Below, in pieces: positions 18,162-26,445 of a DNA stretch of 58,910 nt. Positions within the stretch are counted from its first letter, which is position 1. Each line of letters opens with the position of its first letter. The stretch is from contig DIRM01000038.1 in assembly GCA_002427545.1 (NCBI GenBank), positions 1 through 58,910 on the forward strand, read 5' to 3'. The notes beneath the pieces are model-generated. The model did not search any database. It was given only the letters and a program-made list of their open reading frames with translations, and was not told where the DNA came from. A program made the translations under genes and the position numbers. This stretch comes from Mageeibacillus sp. UBA5436 (GTDB lineage: Bacteria > Bacillota > Clostridia > Saccharofermentanales > DTU023).

Positions 18162-19475
18162 ATGAAATTACATGGAACAATGGAGATAAAAGACGGACAG
18201 TTAGAGATTGGCCATATTGCTGTTAAACAATTAGCTAAGCAATTCGGAACGCCTTTATATATTTTTGATGAAGCTGAATTTATTAATCAGTCACAAAAAT
18301 TTTTAAACTCTTTTGATTCAGATAAATTTGAAACTAAAGTATATTATGCAGGCAAAACTTTTTCTAATTTATACATTTTTGGTTTGGTTCAAAAATTAGG
18401 ATTATCCTTAGATGTTGTTAGTGAAGGCGAATTATATACGGCTTTAAGGGCTGGCGTTGATACAAACAATATTATTCTACACGGCAATAATAAATTAAAA
18501 AGAGAATTAGAAATGACATTAGATTATAAAATTGGCAGGATTGTTATAGACCATCCTGTTGAATATCATCTATTGTCAAAAATGTGTAGTGAGCGTCAAC
18601 AGAAAACGAAGGTTTTATTACGAATCAATCCGGGTATTGTTGCAGATACACATAAATATATTAAAACGAGTACTGAAGATTCAAAATTTGGTATGAATTC
18701 AGCTGATCCGTCAACTTACAAATTATTGCAAGAAATTGCAAAAGATCCTTATATTGATTTAGTCGGTGTGCATTGCCATATTGGCTCTCAAGTATTAAAT
18801 AAAAAATTCTTCTTTGAAGAGGCAGAAGCCATGCTTCAATTTCTTTATAATCTTAAAAAAGATTATAATATTAATTTAACAGAGTTGAATTTAGGTGGCG
18901 GCTTTGGTGTTTATTATACGTCCGAAGATCATCCTTTTGATCTTGAAGAATTTTTACAAGATTATATTAAAGTAATTGAAAATAAGATAACAGAATACGA
19001 TTTACAGGTTGAAAAAGTAAGTATTGAACCAGGTCGTGCTTTAATTAACGATAGCGGCAGCCTTTTATATCAAATTGGAGCCGTAAAATACCCTTATCAA
19101 GGAAATCCTTACATTTTTGTTGATGGAGGTATGACAGATAATATTAGACCAGCTTTGTATCAGGCAAAATATGAAGCTTGTTTACCAGAAAAAATGAATA
19201 ATGAAACCGCTGCATCTTTCAAAGTAGCTGGTAAATGTTGCGAATCAGGTGATATATTAATAGAAAAAGTTGATTTACCAATGCCTGAAAGAGATGACTT
19301 ATTGCTTATTCCAGCTTCTGGTGCTTATACTTTTTCAATGAGTTCTAACTATAATCGTTTGCCTAAACCGGCAGTTGTCTTTGTTAACGAGAGGCAAGCA
19401 AAATTAGCAGTTAAAAGAGAAGATTATGCTGATTTAATTCGTAATGACTTAAAATATAAAGAAGAAGATAATTAA
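18162..19475 (+). CDS. lysA: diaminopimelate decarboxylase
   Basis: PLP enzyme converting meso-diaminopimelate to L-lysine, the last step of lysine synthesis. It has 437 aa, near the normal 415-440. The PLP lysine is in Y-Y-A-G-K-T-F near residue 65. H-I-G-S-Q and the G-G-G-F-G phosphate loop follow, and the C-terminal C-C-E-S-G-D carries the active-site Cys supplied to the partner subunit. AGAGAGG lies upstream of the start. It opens the lysine/DAP block, 108 bp before lysC, directly after a peptide importer. Confidence 0.95.
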   Translation: MKLHGTMEIKDGQLEIGHIAVKQLAKQFGTPLYIFDEAEFINQSQKFLNSFDSDKFETKVYYAGKTFSNLYIFGLVQKLGLSLDVVSEGELYTALRAGVDTNNIILHGNNKLKRELEMTLDYKIGRIVIDHPVEYHLLSKMCSERQQKTKVLLRINPGIVADTHKYIKTSTEDSKFGMNSADPSTYKLLQEIAKDPYIDLVGVHCHIGSQVLNKKFFFEEAEAMLQFLYNLKKDYNINLTELNLGGGFGVYYTSEDHPFDLEEFLQDYIKVIENKITEYDLQVEKVSIEPGRALINDSGSLLYQIGAVKYPYQGNPYIFVDGGMTDNIRPALYQAKYEACLPEKMNNETAASFKVAGKCCESGDILIEKVDLPMPERDDLLLIPASGAYTFSMSSNYNRLPKPAVVFVNERQAKLAVKREDYADLIRNDLKYKEEDN

Positions 19476-19477
19476 GT

Positions 19478-19505
19478 AAAATCCATAATTTAGTTTACGG
19501 ATTTT
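19478..19505 (+). terminator. possible weak terminator after lysA
   Basis: AAAATCC / GGATTTT inverted repeat shortly after the lysA stop, followed by an interrupted T-rich tail. It is weak and may allow read-through into lysC. Confidence 0.3.
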
Positions 19506-19583
19506 CAAAATTGTTTTTAATCATTCATCAATAAGTATTTGTTGATTATTATGAAAAAAGATTGTTCTATATTGAGGAAATAG

Positions 19584-20795
19584 ATGGAAGATAAAAAAAT
19601 AGTGATGAAATTTGGTGGTAGTTCTGTTTCAACCACTGAGAGAATAAAAGATGTAGCCCAATTGATAATACATCGAAAAGAAAAATATAATCATATCATC
19701 GTTGTTGTTTCTGCCATGGGTGATACAACAGATAATTTATTATCTTTAGCAAATCGCCTTTCAAAACAGCCATACAATAAAGAAATTGATATGTTACTAT
19801 CAAGTGGAGAAATCGTTTCGGCATCTCTTTTAGCAATGCATTTGATTGATTTAGGTTATCCGGCCCAAAGCTTTACTGGCTTTCAAGCTGGCCTAAAAAC
19901 ACGTGGTCAACATCGTAAAAGTCAAATAGAAAATATCAATCCAAATAAAATTTTAGAGGCATTGAGTCTCGATAAAATTGTAATTGTAGCTGGTTTTCAA
20001 GGGATGAACGCTGAAGGTGAAATCACAACTTTAGGACGTGGCGGTTCTGATACATCTGCAGTTGCTTTGGCAGCAAAGCTAAATGCCAGATGTGAAATTT
20101 ATACGGATGTGGCTGGAATATATACAGTTGATCCTCGAATTAGGCCTAATGCAAAAAAACTTAAGCAAATTAATTATGAAGAAGCCTTAGAAATGGCAAA
20201 TCTAGGTGCTAAAGTAATTGCTGCAAGAAGTGTGGAATTAGCAGCTAAATATAATGTGCCACTTTATATTGCATTGAATACTGGTAATGTTGAAGGAACG
20301 TGCATCAGTAATAAAGAGGAGAAGCTTATGTCTGAAAATATGGAAGAAATTTTATTAACTAATATTTCAAAAATTGATGATGTATTGATGGTTAATTTGG
20401 AAAATTTAGAAAAAATTGATAAAAATGTGATTCATTGTTTTGTCGAATTGGCTGATGCTAATATCAATGTTGATCTCTTGAATCAGATGCTCTTAAAAGA
20501 TCATCATCCAGCAGTTTCCTTTACAGCTCATCAAGAGGATAAAGATGGAATAATCACTATATTAGACAAATTAGAATTTGATTATTTAATGGTGGAAAAT
20601 TTATCTAAAGTTTCTATTATAGGTTCTGATATGCGTCATCAAGTTGGTGTAGCAGCTGAAGCATTCAGAGTTTTCGTTGAAGAAGATATACCTTATTATA
20701 TGGTTTCAACTTCAGATATTAGTATTTCTTATGTTGTTGATACAGAAAATGCGAAACAACTTATTAATGCATTTGCAGATCGATTTGGATTATAA
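19584..20795 (+). CDS. lysC: aspartate kinase
   Basis: Phosphorylates L-aspartate, the first step of the lysine, threonine and methionine pathways. It has 403 aa, the size of Bacillus aspartokinase II. The kinase domain (about 4-235) starts K-F-G-G-S-S-V and contains G-R-G-G-S-D-T-S-A; two ACT regulatory domains follow (about 260-400). TTGAGGAAAT precedes the ATG. An in-frame ATG at 20328 (Met249) is preceded by AGAGGAG, exactly where Bacillus lysC has the start of its separate beta subunit, so this gene probably makes alpha and beta chains. It lies between lysA and dapA with 108- and 248-bp gaps. Confidence 0.95.
   Translation: MEDKKIVMKFGGSSVSTTERIKDVAQLIIHRKEKYNHIIVVVSAMGDTTDNLLSLANRLSKQPYNKEIDMLLSSGEIVSASLLAMHLIDLGYPAQSFTGFQAGLKTRGQHRKSQIENINPNKILEALSLDKIVIVAGFQGMNAEGEITTLGRGGSDTSAVALAAKLNARCEIYTDVAGIYTVDPRIRPNAKKLKQINYEEALEMANLGAKVIAARSVELAAKYNVPLYIALNTGNVEGTCISNKEEKLMSENMEEILLTNISKIDDVLMVNLENLEKIDKNVIHCFVELADANINVDLLNQMLLKDHHPAVSFTAHQEDKDGIITILDKLEFDYLMVENLSKVSIIGSDMRHQVGVAAEAFRVFVEEDIPYYMVSTSDISISYVVDTENAKQLINAFADRFGL
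20328..20795 (+). CDS. lysC: probable aspartokinase beta subunit from internal in-frame start
   Basis: In-frame ATG at codon 249 of lysC, with a strong AGAGGAG seven bases upstream (20315-20321). It would give a 155-aa chain holding both ACT domains. B. subtilis aspartokinase II is an alpha2-beta2 enzyme whose beta chain starts at an internal codon near residue 246. The site and spacing here agree, so I infer the same arrangement. It should be read as an alternative product, not a separate gene. Confidence 0.65.
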   Translation: MSENMEEILLTNISKIDDVLMVNLENLEKIDKNVIHCFVELADANINVDLLNQMLLKDHHPAVSFTAHQEDKDGIITILDKLEFDYLMVENLSKVSIIGSDMRHQVGVAAEAFRVFVEEDIPYYMVSTSDISISYVVDTENAKQLINAFADRFGL

Positions 20796-20929
20796 TCAAA
20801 GAAAAAATACTTGAAAAGATATAAGAAAAGGCATAAGACATAAATCATAAAAGTTTTTAATATACATTAAGATGAAGTAAATATATAGTAACTGTTGCGA
20901 ACAGGCTATTTTAATTACTTTAAATTTTG

Positions 20930-21039
20930 TATAATTAATTTGTTTCTTGTGAAAATATACTATATTACAGTATATACTATAAGAATTAAATAGTATTCAT
21001 TGAGATATCAAAATTCTTAATAAAGAATTGCAAGGAGGT
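20930..21039 (+). promoter_or_regulatory. dapA upstream region with two inverted repeats
   Basis: TATAAT at 20930-20935 is a possible -10. TATACT / AGTATA (20956-20974) is an inverted repeat that could be an operator. AATTCTT / AAGAATT (21012-21029) forms a small hairpin ending four bases before the AGGAGG of dapA. No lysine riboswitch (L box) is recognisable here or before lysA and lysC. Confidence 0.35.
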
Positions 21040-21043
21040 TGCT

Positions 21044-21928
21044 ATGTTGTTTCAAGGTTCTGGCGTTGCATTAGTCACGCCTTTTACAGAACAAGGAGAA
21101 ATCGATTATCCTGGTTTTGACAAATTAATCGATTTTCATTTATCTCATAAAACAGATGCTATCATTTCTATGGGAACGACTGGTGAAGCATCAACTACTT
21201 CTGATCCAGAACATATCGAAGCTATTGCGTATACCGTTAAAAAGGTTGCGGGTAAAATTCCAGTTATTGCAGGTACAGGTATCAATCATACCGATCATGC
21301 CATCAGTCTTAGTAGACAGGCCGAAGCAGTAGGTGCTGATGGTTTATTATTGGTTACGCCTTATTATAATAAAGCTACAAAACGTGGTTTGTATGAGCAT
21401 TTCAAAAATATTGCTGAAAGTGTAAATATTCCATCTATTCTTTATAATGTGCCAAGCCGAACAGCGGTTGATATTCCAGCCAATTTGGTAAAGGAATTGG
21501 CAGAAATTAAAAACATTGTTGGAATTAAAGATGCAACAGGCAACTTATCTTATACAATCTCTCTTAGACATGAATTACCAAAAGATTTTGCTATCTATTC
21601 TGGTAATGATGATGTTGTTGTTCCATTAATGTCTGTTGGTGGCAATGGCGTTATTTCTGTTTTAGCGAATGTTTTGCCAGAAGAAACTCATAATATGGTA
21701 GCTGCTTGTTTGAATAATGATTATGAAACGGCTGCTGAGATTCAAACTCGTCTTTATCCATTAATCAAGGCAATTTTCCATGAAGTAAATCCAGTACCGG
21801 TTAAAGCAGCGATGGAATTACTTGGTTTACCTGGTGGCGGTTTGCGCTTACCTTTAACTAAAGCTGAACCCGAAACTTATGAATTGCTCAAAAAGACCTT
21901 AATAGATTTAGGATATTTAAAAGCATAA
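21044..21928 (+). CDS. dapA: 4-hydroxy-tetrahydrodipicolinate synthase
   Basis: Condenses pyruvate with aspartate semialdehyde, the committed step to diaminopimelate and lysine. The 294-aa TIM-barrel protein has G-T-T-G-E-A near residues 44-49, P-Y-Y-N-K near 108 with the catalytic Tyr, and the Schiff-base lysine in G-I-K-D-A-T-G near 164. A perfect AGGAGG precedes the ATG. dapB follows after 89 bp containing a hairpin. Confidence 0.96.
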   Translation: MLFQGSGVALVTPFTEQGEIDYPGFDKLIDFHLSHKTDAIISMGTTGEASTTSDPEHIEAIAYTVKKVAGKIPVIAGTGINHTDHAISLSRQAEAVGADGLLLVTPYYNKATKRGLYEHFKNIAESVNIPSILYNVPSRTAVDIPANLVKELAEIKNIVGIKDATGNLSYTISLRHELPKDFAIYSGNDDVVVPLMSVGGNGVISVLANVLPEETHNMVAACLNNDYETAAEIQTRLYPLIKAIFHEVNPVPVKAAMELLGLPGGGLRLPLTKAEPETYELLKKTLIDLGYLKA

Positions 21929-21965
21929 AAACAAAGCTTGTAAAAGCAATTATGAAATAAATACA

Positions 21966-21996
21966 TAGTCAATTTTTAATATAAAGAAATTGACTA
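21966..21996 (+). other. hairpin between dapA and dapB
   Basis: Perfect 10-bp inverted repeat TAGTCAATTT / AAATTGACTA with an 11-nt loop, no T-run. It is an intercistronic stem or a regulator site 22 bp before dapB. Confidence 0.45.
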
Positions 21997-22017
21997 TAAA
22001 TTAGAAATGAGGGGAAA

Positions 22018-22767
22018 ATGAAAATAATATTATCTGGCGCAACTGGTAAAATGGGTCATATGATTTTTGACACGCTTAAAAATTCCAAAGAGCATCAAAT
22101 AGTGGCTGGCTATGCTGCGGAGCTGGATCCTGATTTGCCTTTCCCCATTTATTTAAACTTAAATGAATGTCAAGAAAAAGAAAGCATTGATTTAATTATC
22201 GATTTTTCTTCACCAAATTCTATAGATCATTTATTGGATTTTGCTTTAGAAAACAAAATCGCTATGGTGATTGCTTCAACTGGGTTTTCAAATGAGCAGG
22301 AAGATAGAATTAAAAAAGCTGCAGATGACATTCCAATTTTACATTCGAAAAATATGAGTCTTGGTGTTAATGTGATGCAAATACTTGTCGAAAAAATGGC
22401 AGCAGTTTTAAGTGACTTTGATATTGAAATCATTGAAAAACATCATCGCTATAAAAAAGATTCACCTAGTGGCACCGCTAAGATGTTATTTGAATCCGCC
22501 AATAAGGGTAGACAAAATAAATTACATGAATTAGATGGTAGGGCTGGTATTTATGATGACAGAGATATTAATGAAGTAGGTATTTCTGCAATAAGAGGCG
22601 GTACGATTGTCGGAGAGCATTCTGTTATTTTTGCTGGTCAAGACGAAATTTTAGAAATTAAGCATACGGCTAATTCAAGAGCTATTTTTGCGAATGGTGC
22701 GATTAAAGCAGCAGAGTTTTTAATTAAACAAAAACCTGGCTTTTATACCATGAATGATGTGCTTTAA
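22018..22767 (+). CDS. dapB: 4-hydroxy-tetrahydrodipicolinate reductase
   Basis: NAD(P)H-dependent reduction to tetrahydrodipicolinate, directly after DapA. It has 249 aa. The nucleotide-binding motif G-A-T-G-K-M-G begins at residue 6, and the family signature E-K-H-H-R-Y-K-K-D-S-P-S-G-T-A lies near residues 139-153, with the catalytic His and Lys. GAGGGG precedes the ATG. Its product is the substrate of the ddh gene that follows 77 bp downstream. Confidence 0.96.
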   Translation: MKIILSGATGKMGHMIFDTLKNSKEHQIVAGYAAELDPDLPFPIYLNLNECQEKESIDLIIDFSSPNSIDHLLDFALENKIAMVIASTGFSNEQEDRIKKAADDIPILHSKNMSLGVNVMQILVEKMAAVLSDFDIEIIEKHHRYKKDSPSGTAKMLFESANKGRQNKLHELDGRAGIYDDRDINEVGISAIRGGTIVGEHSVIFAGQDEILEIKHTANSRAIFANGAIKAAEFLIKQKPGFYTMNDVL

Positions 22768-22844
22768 TTTTAATCATAAAATTGTTAAAAAATTCAAAAA
22801 ATGATGTGATGATTAAAAGTTTTAATTAAGCAGAAGAGGGAAAA

Positions 22845-23813
22845 ATGATTAATATAGGGATCGTTGGTTTTGGAAATTTAGGTAAAAGCATTGCAAAATG
22901 CATTGATAATTTTACCGATCTCCATTTGTTTGCTGTTTTTTCTAGACGTGATCCAAGCCAAATTGATAGTAAATATCGCATTGAATCTTTAAGCCATATT
23001 GGACAATTCAAAGATCAAATCGATGTTTTAATTTTAGCCTTAGGCTCACAAAGAGATATTCCTGAATTAGCATCTACGTTAATCAATCAATTTAATACCG
23101 TTGATGTTTATGATAATCATGCATTCATTCCTGAGCATTTTAAAGAAATGAATCAAATCGCTTTAGAAAATAATAAAGTCTCAATCATTTCAACTGGTTG
23201 GGATCCAGGCCTTTTTTCTTTAGAAAGAACTTTAGCTGATGCCGTATTACCTATTGGTCATACCTATACTTTTTGGGGACCTGGATTAAGTCAAGGTCAT
23301 AGTGATGTGGTGCGTCATGTAATAGGCGTAAAATATGGCGTGCAATACACAATTCCTAAAGAAGAAATTGTCGAAGAAGCACGGCAAGGAAAAGATATTG
23401 ATTTTTCACCTTCTAAAGCACATCGAAGAGAAGTTTATGTTGTTTTAGAAGATAATGCAGATGCAGAAGTCATCAGTGCAGAAATTAAATCCATCCCAGA
23501 TTATTTTGAGCCTTATGAAACGAATGTACATTTTATTTCAGAAGAAGACTTTTTGAGAGAGCATCAAGGTATGCCACATGGCGGTATTGTGATTCGTTCT
23601 GGCGAAACTTCAAAACAAATGCAAGATAATTTTGAATTTAAATTAACTTTAGAAAGTAATCCCGAGTTTACAGCTTCAATTAGTCTAGCTTATGCTAGAG
23701 CAGCAGCTCGCTTAGCTAAAGAAAAAAATTATGGCGCAAAAACCGTTTTAGATATCCCTATTTCTTATTTATCTAATCGGGATAAAGATGAATTATTAGC
23801 ACATTTTATTTGA
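22845..23813 (+). CDS. ddh: meso-diaminopimelate dehydrogenase
   Basis: NADPH-dependent reductive amination of tetrahydrodipicolinate straight to meso-diaminopimelate, bypassing the succinyl or acetyl branches. It has 322 aa, the usual size. G-I-V-G-F-G-N-L-G starts at residue 5, S-R-R-D-P follows near residue 35, and the central S-T-G-W-D-P-G-L-F-S and W-G-P-G-L-S-Q-G-H-S-D blocks are the Ddh hallmarks. AGAGGG precedes the ATG. It closes the dapA-dapB-ddh run. The presence of ddh explains why no dapD, dapE or dapF gene is needed nearby. Confidence 0.95.
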   Translation: MINIGIVGFGNLGKSIAKCIDNFTDLHLFAVFSRRDPSQIDSKYRIESLSHIGQFKDQIDVLILALGSQRDIPELASTLINQFNTVDVYDNHAFIPEHFKEMNQIALENNKVSIISTGWDPGLFSLERTLADAVLPIGHTYTFWGPGLSQGHSDVVRHVIGVKYGVQYTIPKEEIVEEARQGKDIDFSPSKAHRREVYVVLEDNADAEVISAEIKSIPDYFEPYETNVHFISEEDFLREHQGMPHGGIVIRSGETSKQMQDNFEFKLTLESNPEFTASISLAYARAAARLAKEKNYGAKTVLDIPISYLSNRDKDELLAHFI

Positions 23814-23908
23814 ATTGTGCAGAATTGTATAATAGATAAATTATAAAATATTTTGTTTTAAATAAGTTTTTATATTAAAAAATATATTTTAATGTATGAG
23901 GAGACTTC

Positions 23909-25996
23909 ATGGCACGTTTTAAAATAATTGATGAATTTGGTATTAATCAATTTGGTAAATCAGTAATGCGAGAGCGTTTACCAAAACCGATTTATGAGGC
24001 TTGGCAACAAGCAACTTATCAAAATATACCAATTAATCGTGAAGTCGCTGATGCAATAGCGCATGCCATGAAAGTTTGGGCTATGGAAAGAGGCGCTACT
24101 CATTTTTGCCATTGGTTTCAACCTTTAACTGGCAAAACAGCAGAAAAACATACAGCCTTTTTACAAGAAGATGCAAATGGCTTGCCGATTTCTAGATTAT
24201 CTGGAAAATCTTTAATGCGTGGCGAAACAGATGGATCATCATTCCCTCATGGAGGTTTGCGAGATACATTTGAAGCGCGTGGCTATACCTATTGGGATGT
24301 ATCGTCTTTTGCTTATGTTAGACAAAGTGTTCTCTATATACCAAGTGTTTATATCAGTTATACAGGTGCTAAATTGGATATGAAAATGCCCTTGATTAAT
24401 GCTAGAGAAGCATTAAATAAAGCGGCAACCAGAATGTTGCATTTACTTGGTAAAACAGAAGTGCAATTTGTTCGTCCTATGATTGGTTTAGAGCAAGAAT
24501 ATTTTTTACTGAATGCGAAAGCAGCAGAGCAAAGACCAGATTTACGCTTTTGTGAAAAAACTTTATTTTCAGCTGAGATGCCACGTAATGGGGATTATGA
24601 ATCACCTTACTTTAGCTCCGTCAGTGAAAGAGTGAAATCTTTTATGTACGATGTGAATCAGGAATGTTGGGCACTAGGAATATACACTGTAACCGAACAT
24701 AATGAATCTGCACCTGGCCAATATGAATTTGTTTCTACCTATAATGAAGCAACGACAACGATTGATCAGAATATGTTGCTTATGGATATTTTGAAGAAAG
24801 TAGCCCTGCGGCATGGTTTTGTTTGCCTTTTGACAGAAAAGCCATTTGCTGCTTTGAATGGTTCAGGTAAACATAATAATTTTTCTTTGATGGATTCTAC
24901 AGGTCATAATTTATTTGAACCAGGTGAAAAAGCTTCAGAAAATTTACAATTTATTGTTTTTTTATCTGCTTTTATAGAAGCTATAGATAAATATCAAGCC
25001 TTGATTAGAATGGCTTCTTCAAATGAGGGAAATGATCATCGTTTAGGTGGTTATGAAGCTCCTCCAGCTATTCTTTCTATTTATTTAGGCGATAAATTAC
25101 ATCAACTCTTTACGCAATTAGCAGAAGCAACAGAGATTAGCGCTGTTGAATTAAGAGAATTGACAACACCAATTGCTAATTTAGCTGCCTTAAGCATTGA
25201 TGCAACTGATCGGAATCGTACTGCACCGATTAGTTTTTCAGGGAATAAATTTGAAATCCGTACTCTAGGAGCATCGATGAATGCTTCATCGCTTAATGCA
25301 TTTGTTTTCGTGGCTATGGCTGAAAGCCTAGAAAATATGGCTGACAAACTTGAAAAAATTAATCCGGAAAATCAAGAAGCATTACATAATGCTGTTATGA
25401 AAATTACACATGAATCTATGCATAATCATCATAAAATTTTATTTGCTGGTAATAATTATGATGAAGATTGGCATTCTGAAGCCAAACAACGTGGCCTTGT
25501 GGAATTAGATAATTATATAGATACCGTTGAAACTTTAATTGATCCTAAGAGCGTTGCCCTTTTAGAAAAATTTAATGTGCTTAATCAAGCAGAATTAGAA
25601 GCGCGTTATCAAGTATTAATTAGAGATTTTATTCATTCTGTTAAAACTCAAGCTAGAATTATGACCAGAATGGCACAAGAGGGAGTCTATCCCGCATTAT
25701 TACGCTATCAAATTGAACTGGAGAATGTGGCTGTTAATGGCTTTAGTGAATCCGCCAAAACAAGAGCTGTATTCAATGCTAATTTGATGGATGAATTGGA
25801 TGCTAAAACTAAAGAGCTGGATCAAATGATTGATAAAATTATCCAATCAGGTGACAATGAAAATATTATTCGAGATATGATGAATAAATTGCGTCCAGCT
25901 ATGCAAGAGTTAGCAGCCTTATTGCGTAAGATTGAACTTTATTGTCCATATGATGTTTTCCCTTATCCAACTGAAGAAGAATTGATTGTTGTTTAA
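23909..25996 (+). CDS. glnN: glutamine synthetase type III
   Basis: ATP-dependent amidation of glutamate with ammonia. At 695 aa it is the large type III enzyme, found mainly in anaerobes and cyanobacteria. The N-terminal G-S-III domain reads F-G-x-x-V-M around residue 18. A-T-H-F-C-H-W-F-Q-P-L-T-G is near 60-72, the catalytic E-Q-E-Y-F near 195, and the G-S-G-K-H-N-N-F-S ammonia/ATP block near 315. GAGGAG precedes the start. It lies 95 bp after ddh, perhaps linking ammonia assimilation to the amination by Ddh, and is followed by a tRNA gene. Confidence 0.95.
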   Translation: MARFKIIDEFGINQFGKSVMRERLPKPIYEAWQQATYQNIPINREVADAIAHAMKVWAMERGATHFCHWFQPLTGKTAEKHTAFLQEDANGLPISRLSGKSLMRGETDGSSFPHGGLRDTFEARGYTYWDVSSFAYVRQSVLYIPSVYISYTGAKLDMKMPLINAREALNKAATRMLHLLGKTEVQFVRPMIGLEQEYFLLNAKAAEQRPDLRFCEKTLFSAEMPRNGDYESPYFSSVSERVKSFMYDVNQECWALGIYTVTEHNESAPGQYEFVSTYNEATTTIDQNMLLMDILKKVALRHGFVCLLTEKPFAALNGSGKHNNFSLMDSTGHNLFEPGEKASENLQFIVFLSAFIEAIDKYQALIRMASSNEGNDHRLGGYEAPPAILSIYLGDKLHQLFTQLAEATEISAVELRELTTPIANLAALSIDATDRNRTAPISFSGNKFEIRTLGASMNASSLNAFVFVAMAESLENMADKLEKINPENQEALHNAVMKITHESMHNHHKILFAGNNYDEDWHSEAKQRGLVELDNYIDTVETLIDPKSVALLEKFNVLNQAELEARYQVLIRDFIHSVKTQARIMTRMAQEGVYPALLRYQIELENVAVNGFSESAKTRAVFNANLMDELDAKTKELDQMIDKIIQSGDNENIIRDMMNKLRPAMQELAALLRKIELYCPYDVFPYPTEEELIVV

Positions 25997-26023
25997 GTTG
26001 AGAGTAAAATAAATAACTGAGTT

Positions 26024-26098
26024 GCGGGATTAACTCAGTGGTAGAGTGTTAGCTTCCCAAGCTGAAGGTCGCGGGTTCGAATCCCGTATCCCGCTCCA
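26024..26098 (+). tRNA. tRNA-Gly (anticodon CCC)
   Basis: A full cloverleaf can be drawn: acceptor GCGGGAT / ATCCCGC, D stem ACTC / GAGT, anticodon stem TTAGC / GCTGA with loop TTCCCAA (anticodon CCC, reads GGG), T stem GCGGG / CCCGT around TTCGAAT, then T and an encoded CCA. The gene is 75 nt and directly precedes a terminator. Confidence 0.95.
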
Positions 26099-26101
26099 AT
26101 G

Positions 26102-26137
26102 AAAACTCCTGAAATGTAGGTATTTCAGGGGTTTTTT
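26102..26137 (+). terminator. Rho-independent terminator after tRNA-Gly
   Basis: CCTGAAAT / ATTTCAGG stem extended by AAAAC / GTTTT, with a 6-nt loop and six T. Confidence 0.9.
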
Positions 26138-26445
26138 GTTATTTGTTTTAGATTTCTCATTTTTAATAAAGTTGTATTCGTTTTAATATGTACAAGAAAA
26201 AAGATGTATTTGTACATCATGATAAATTAAATGGATGTTTTTTAATTAAAAAGACCTATTTACTGGCTAAATTTGATTTATATTTTGACTAAATGTATAT
26301 ATAAAGATATAAAAGATTTGATCTAATTTATACATGTTTACACATAAGAATACAACTTATTAATATGTATTGTAAATGAGATCAAAATAATTAATCGGAT
26401 TCTTTGTTTGAACACAAAGAACCCATCAAACTTAGGAGAAGAGAA
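26138..26445 (+). promoter_or_regulatory. upstream region of the sugar ABC operon with palindromic sites
   Basis: There is no gene in 308 bp. ATGTACAA / TTGTACAT (26188-26195 / 26210-26217) is a perfect 8-bp inverted repeat overlapping GATGTA / TACATC (26203-26218), a candidate repressor site. Further down are several TATA-rich stretches without one clear promoter. AGGAG at 26434-26438 is the ribosome binding site of the binding-protein gene. Confidence 0.35.

Noticed and set aside
20796..21043. Lysine riboswitch (L box) before dapA
   Set aside because: The region is long enough, but the conserved L-box blocks are not visible; only small A/T-rich inverted repeats are seen.
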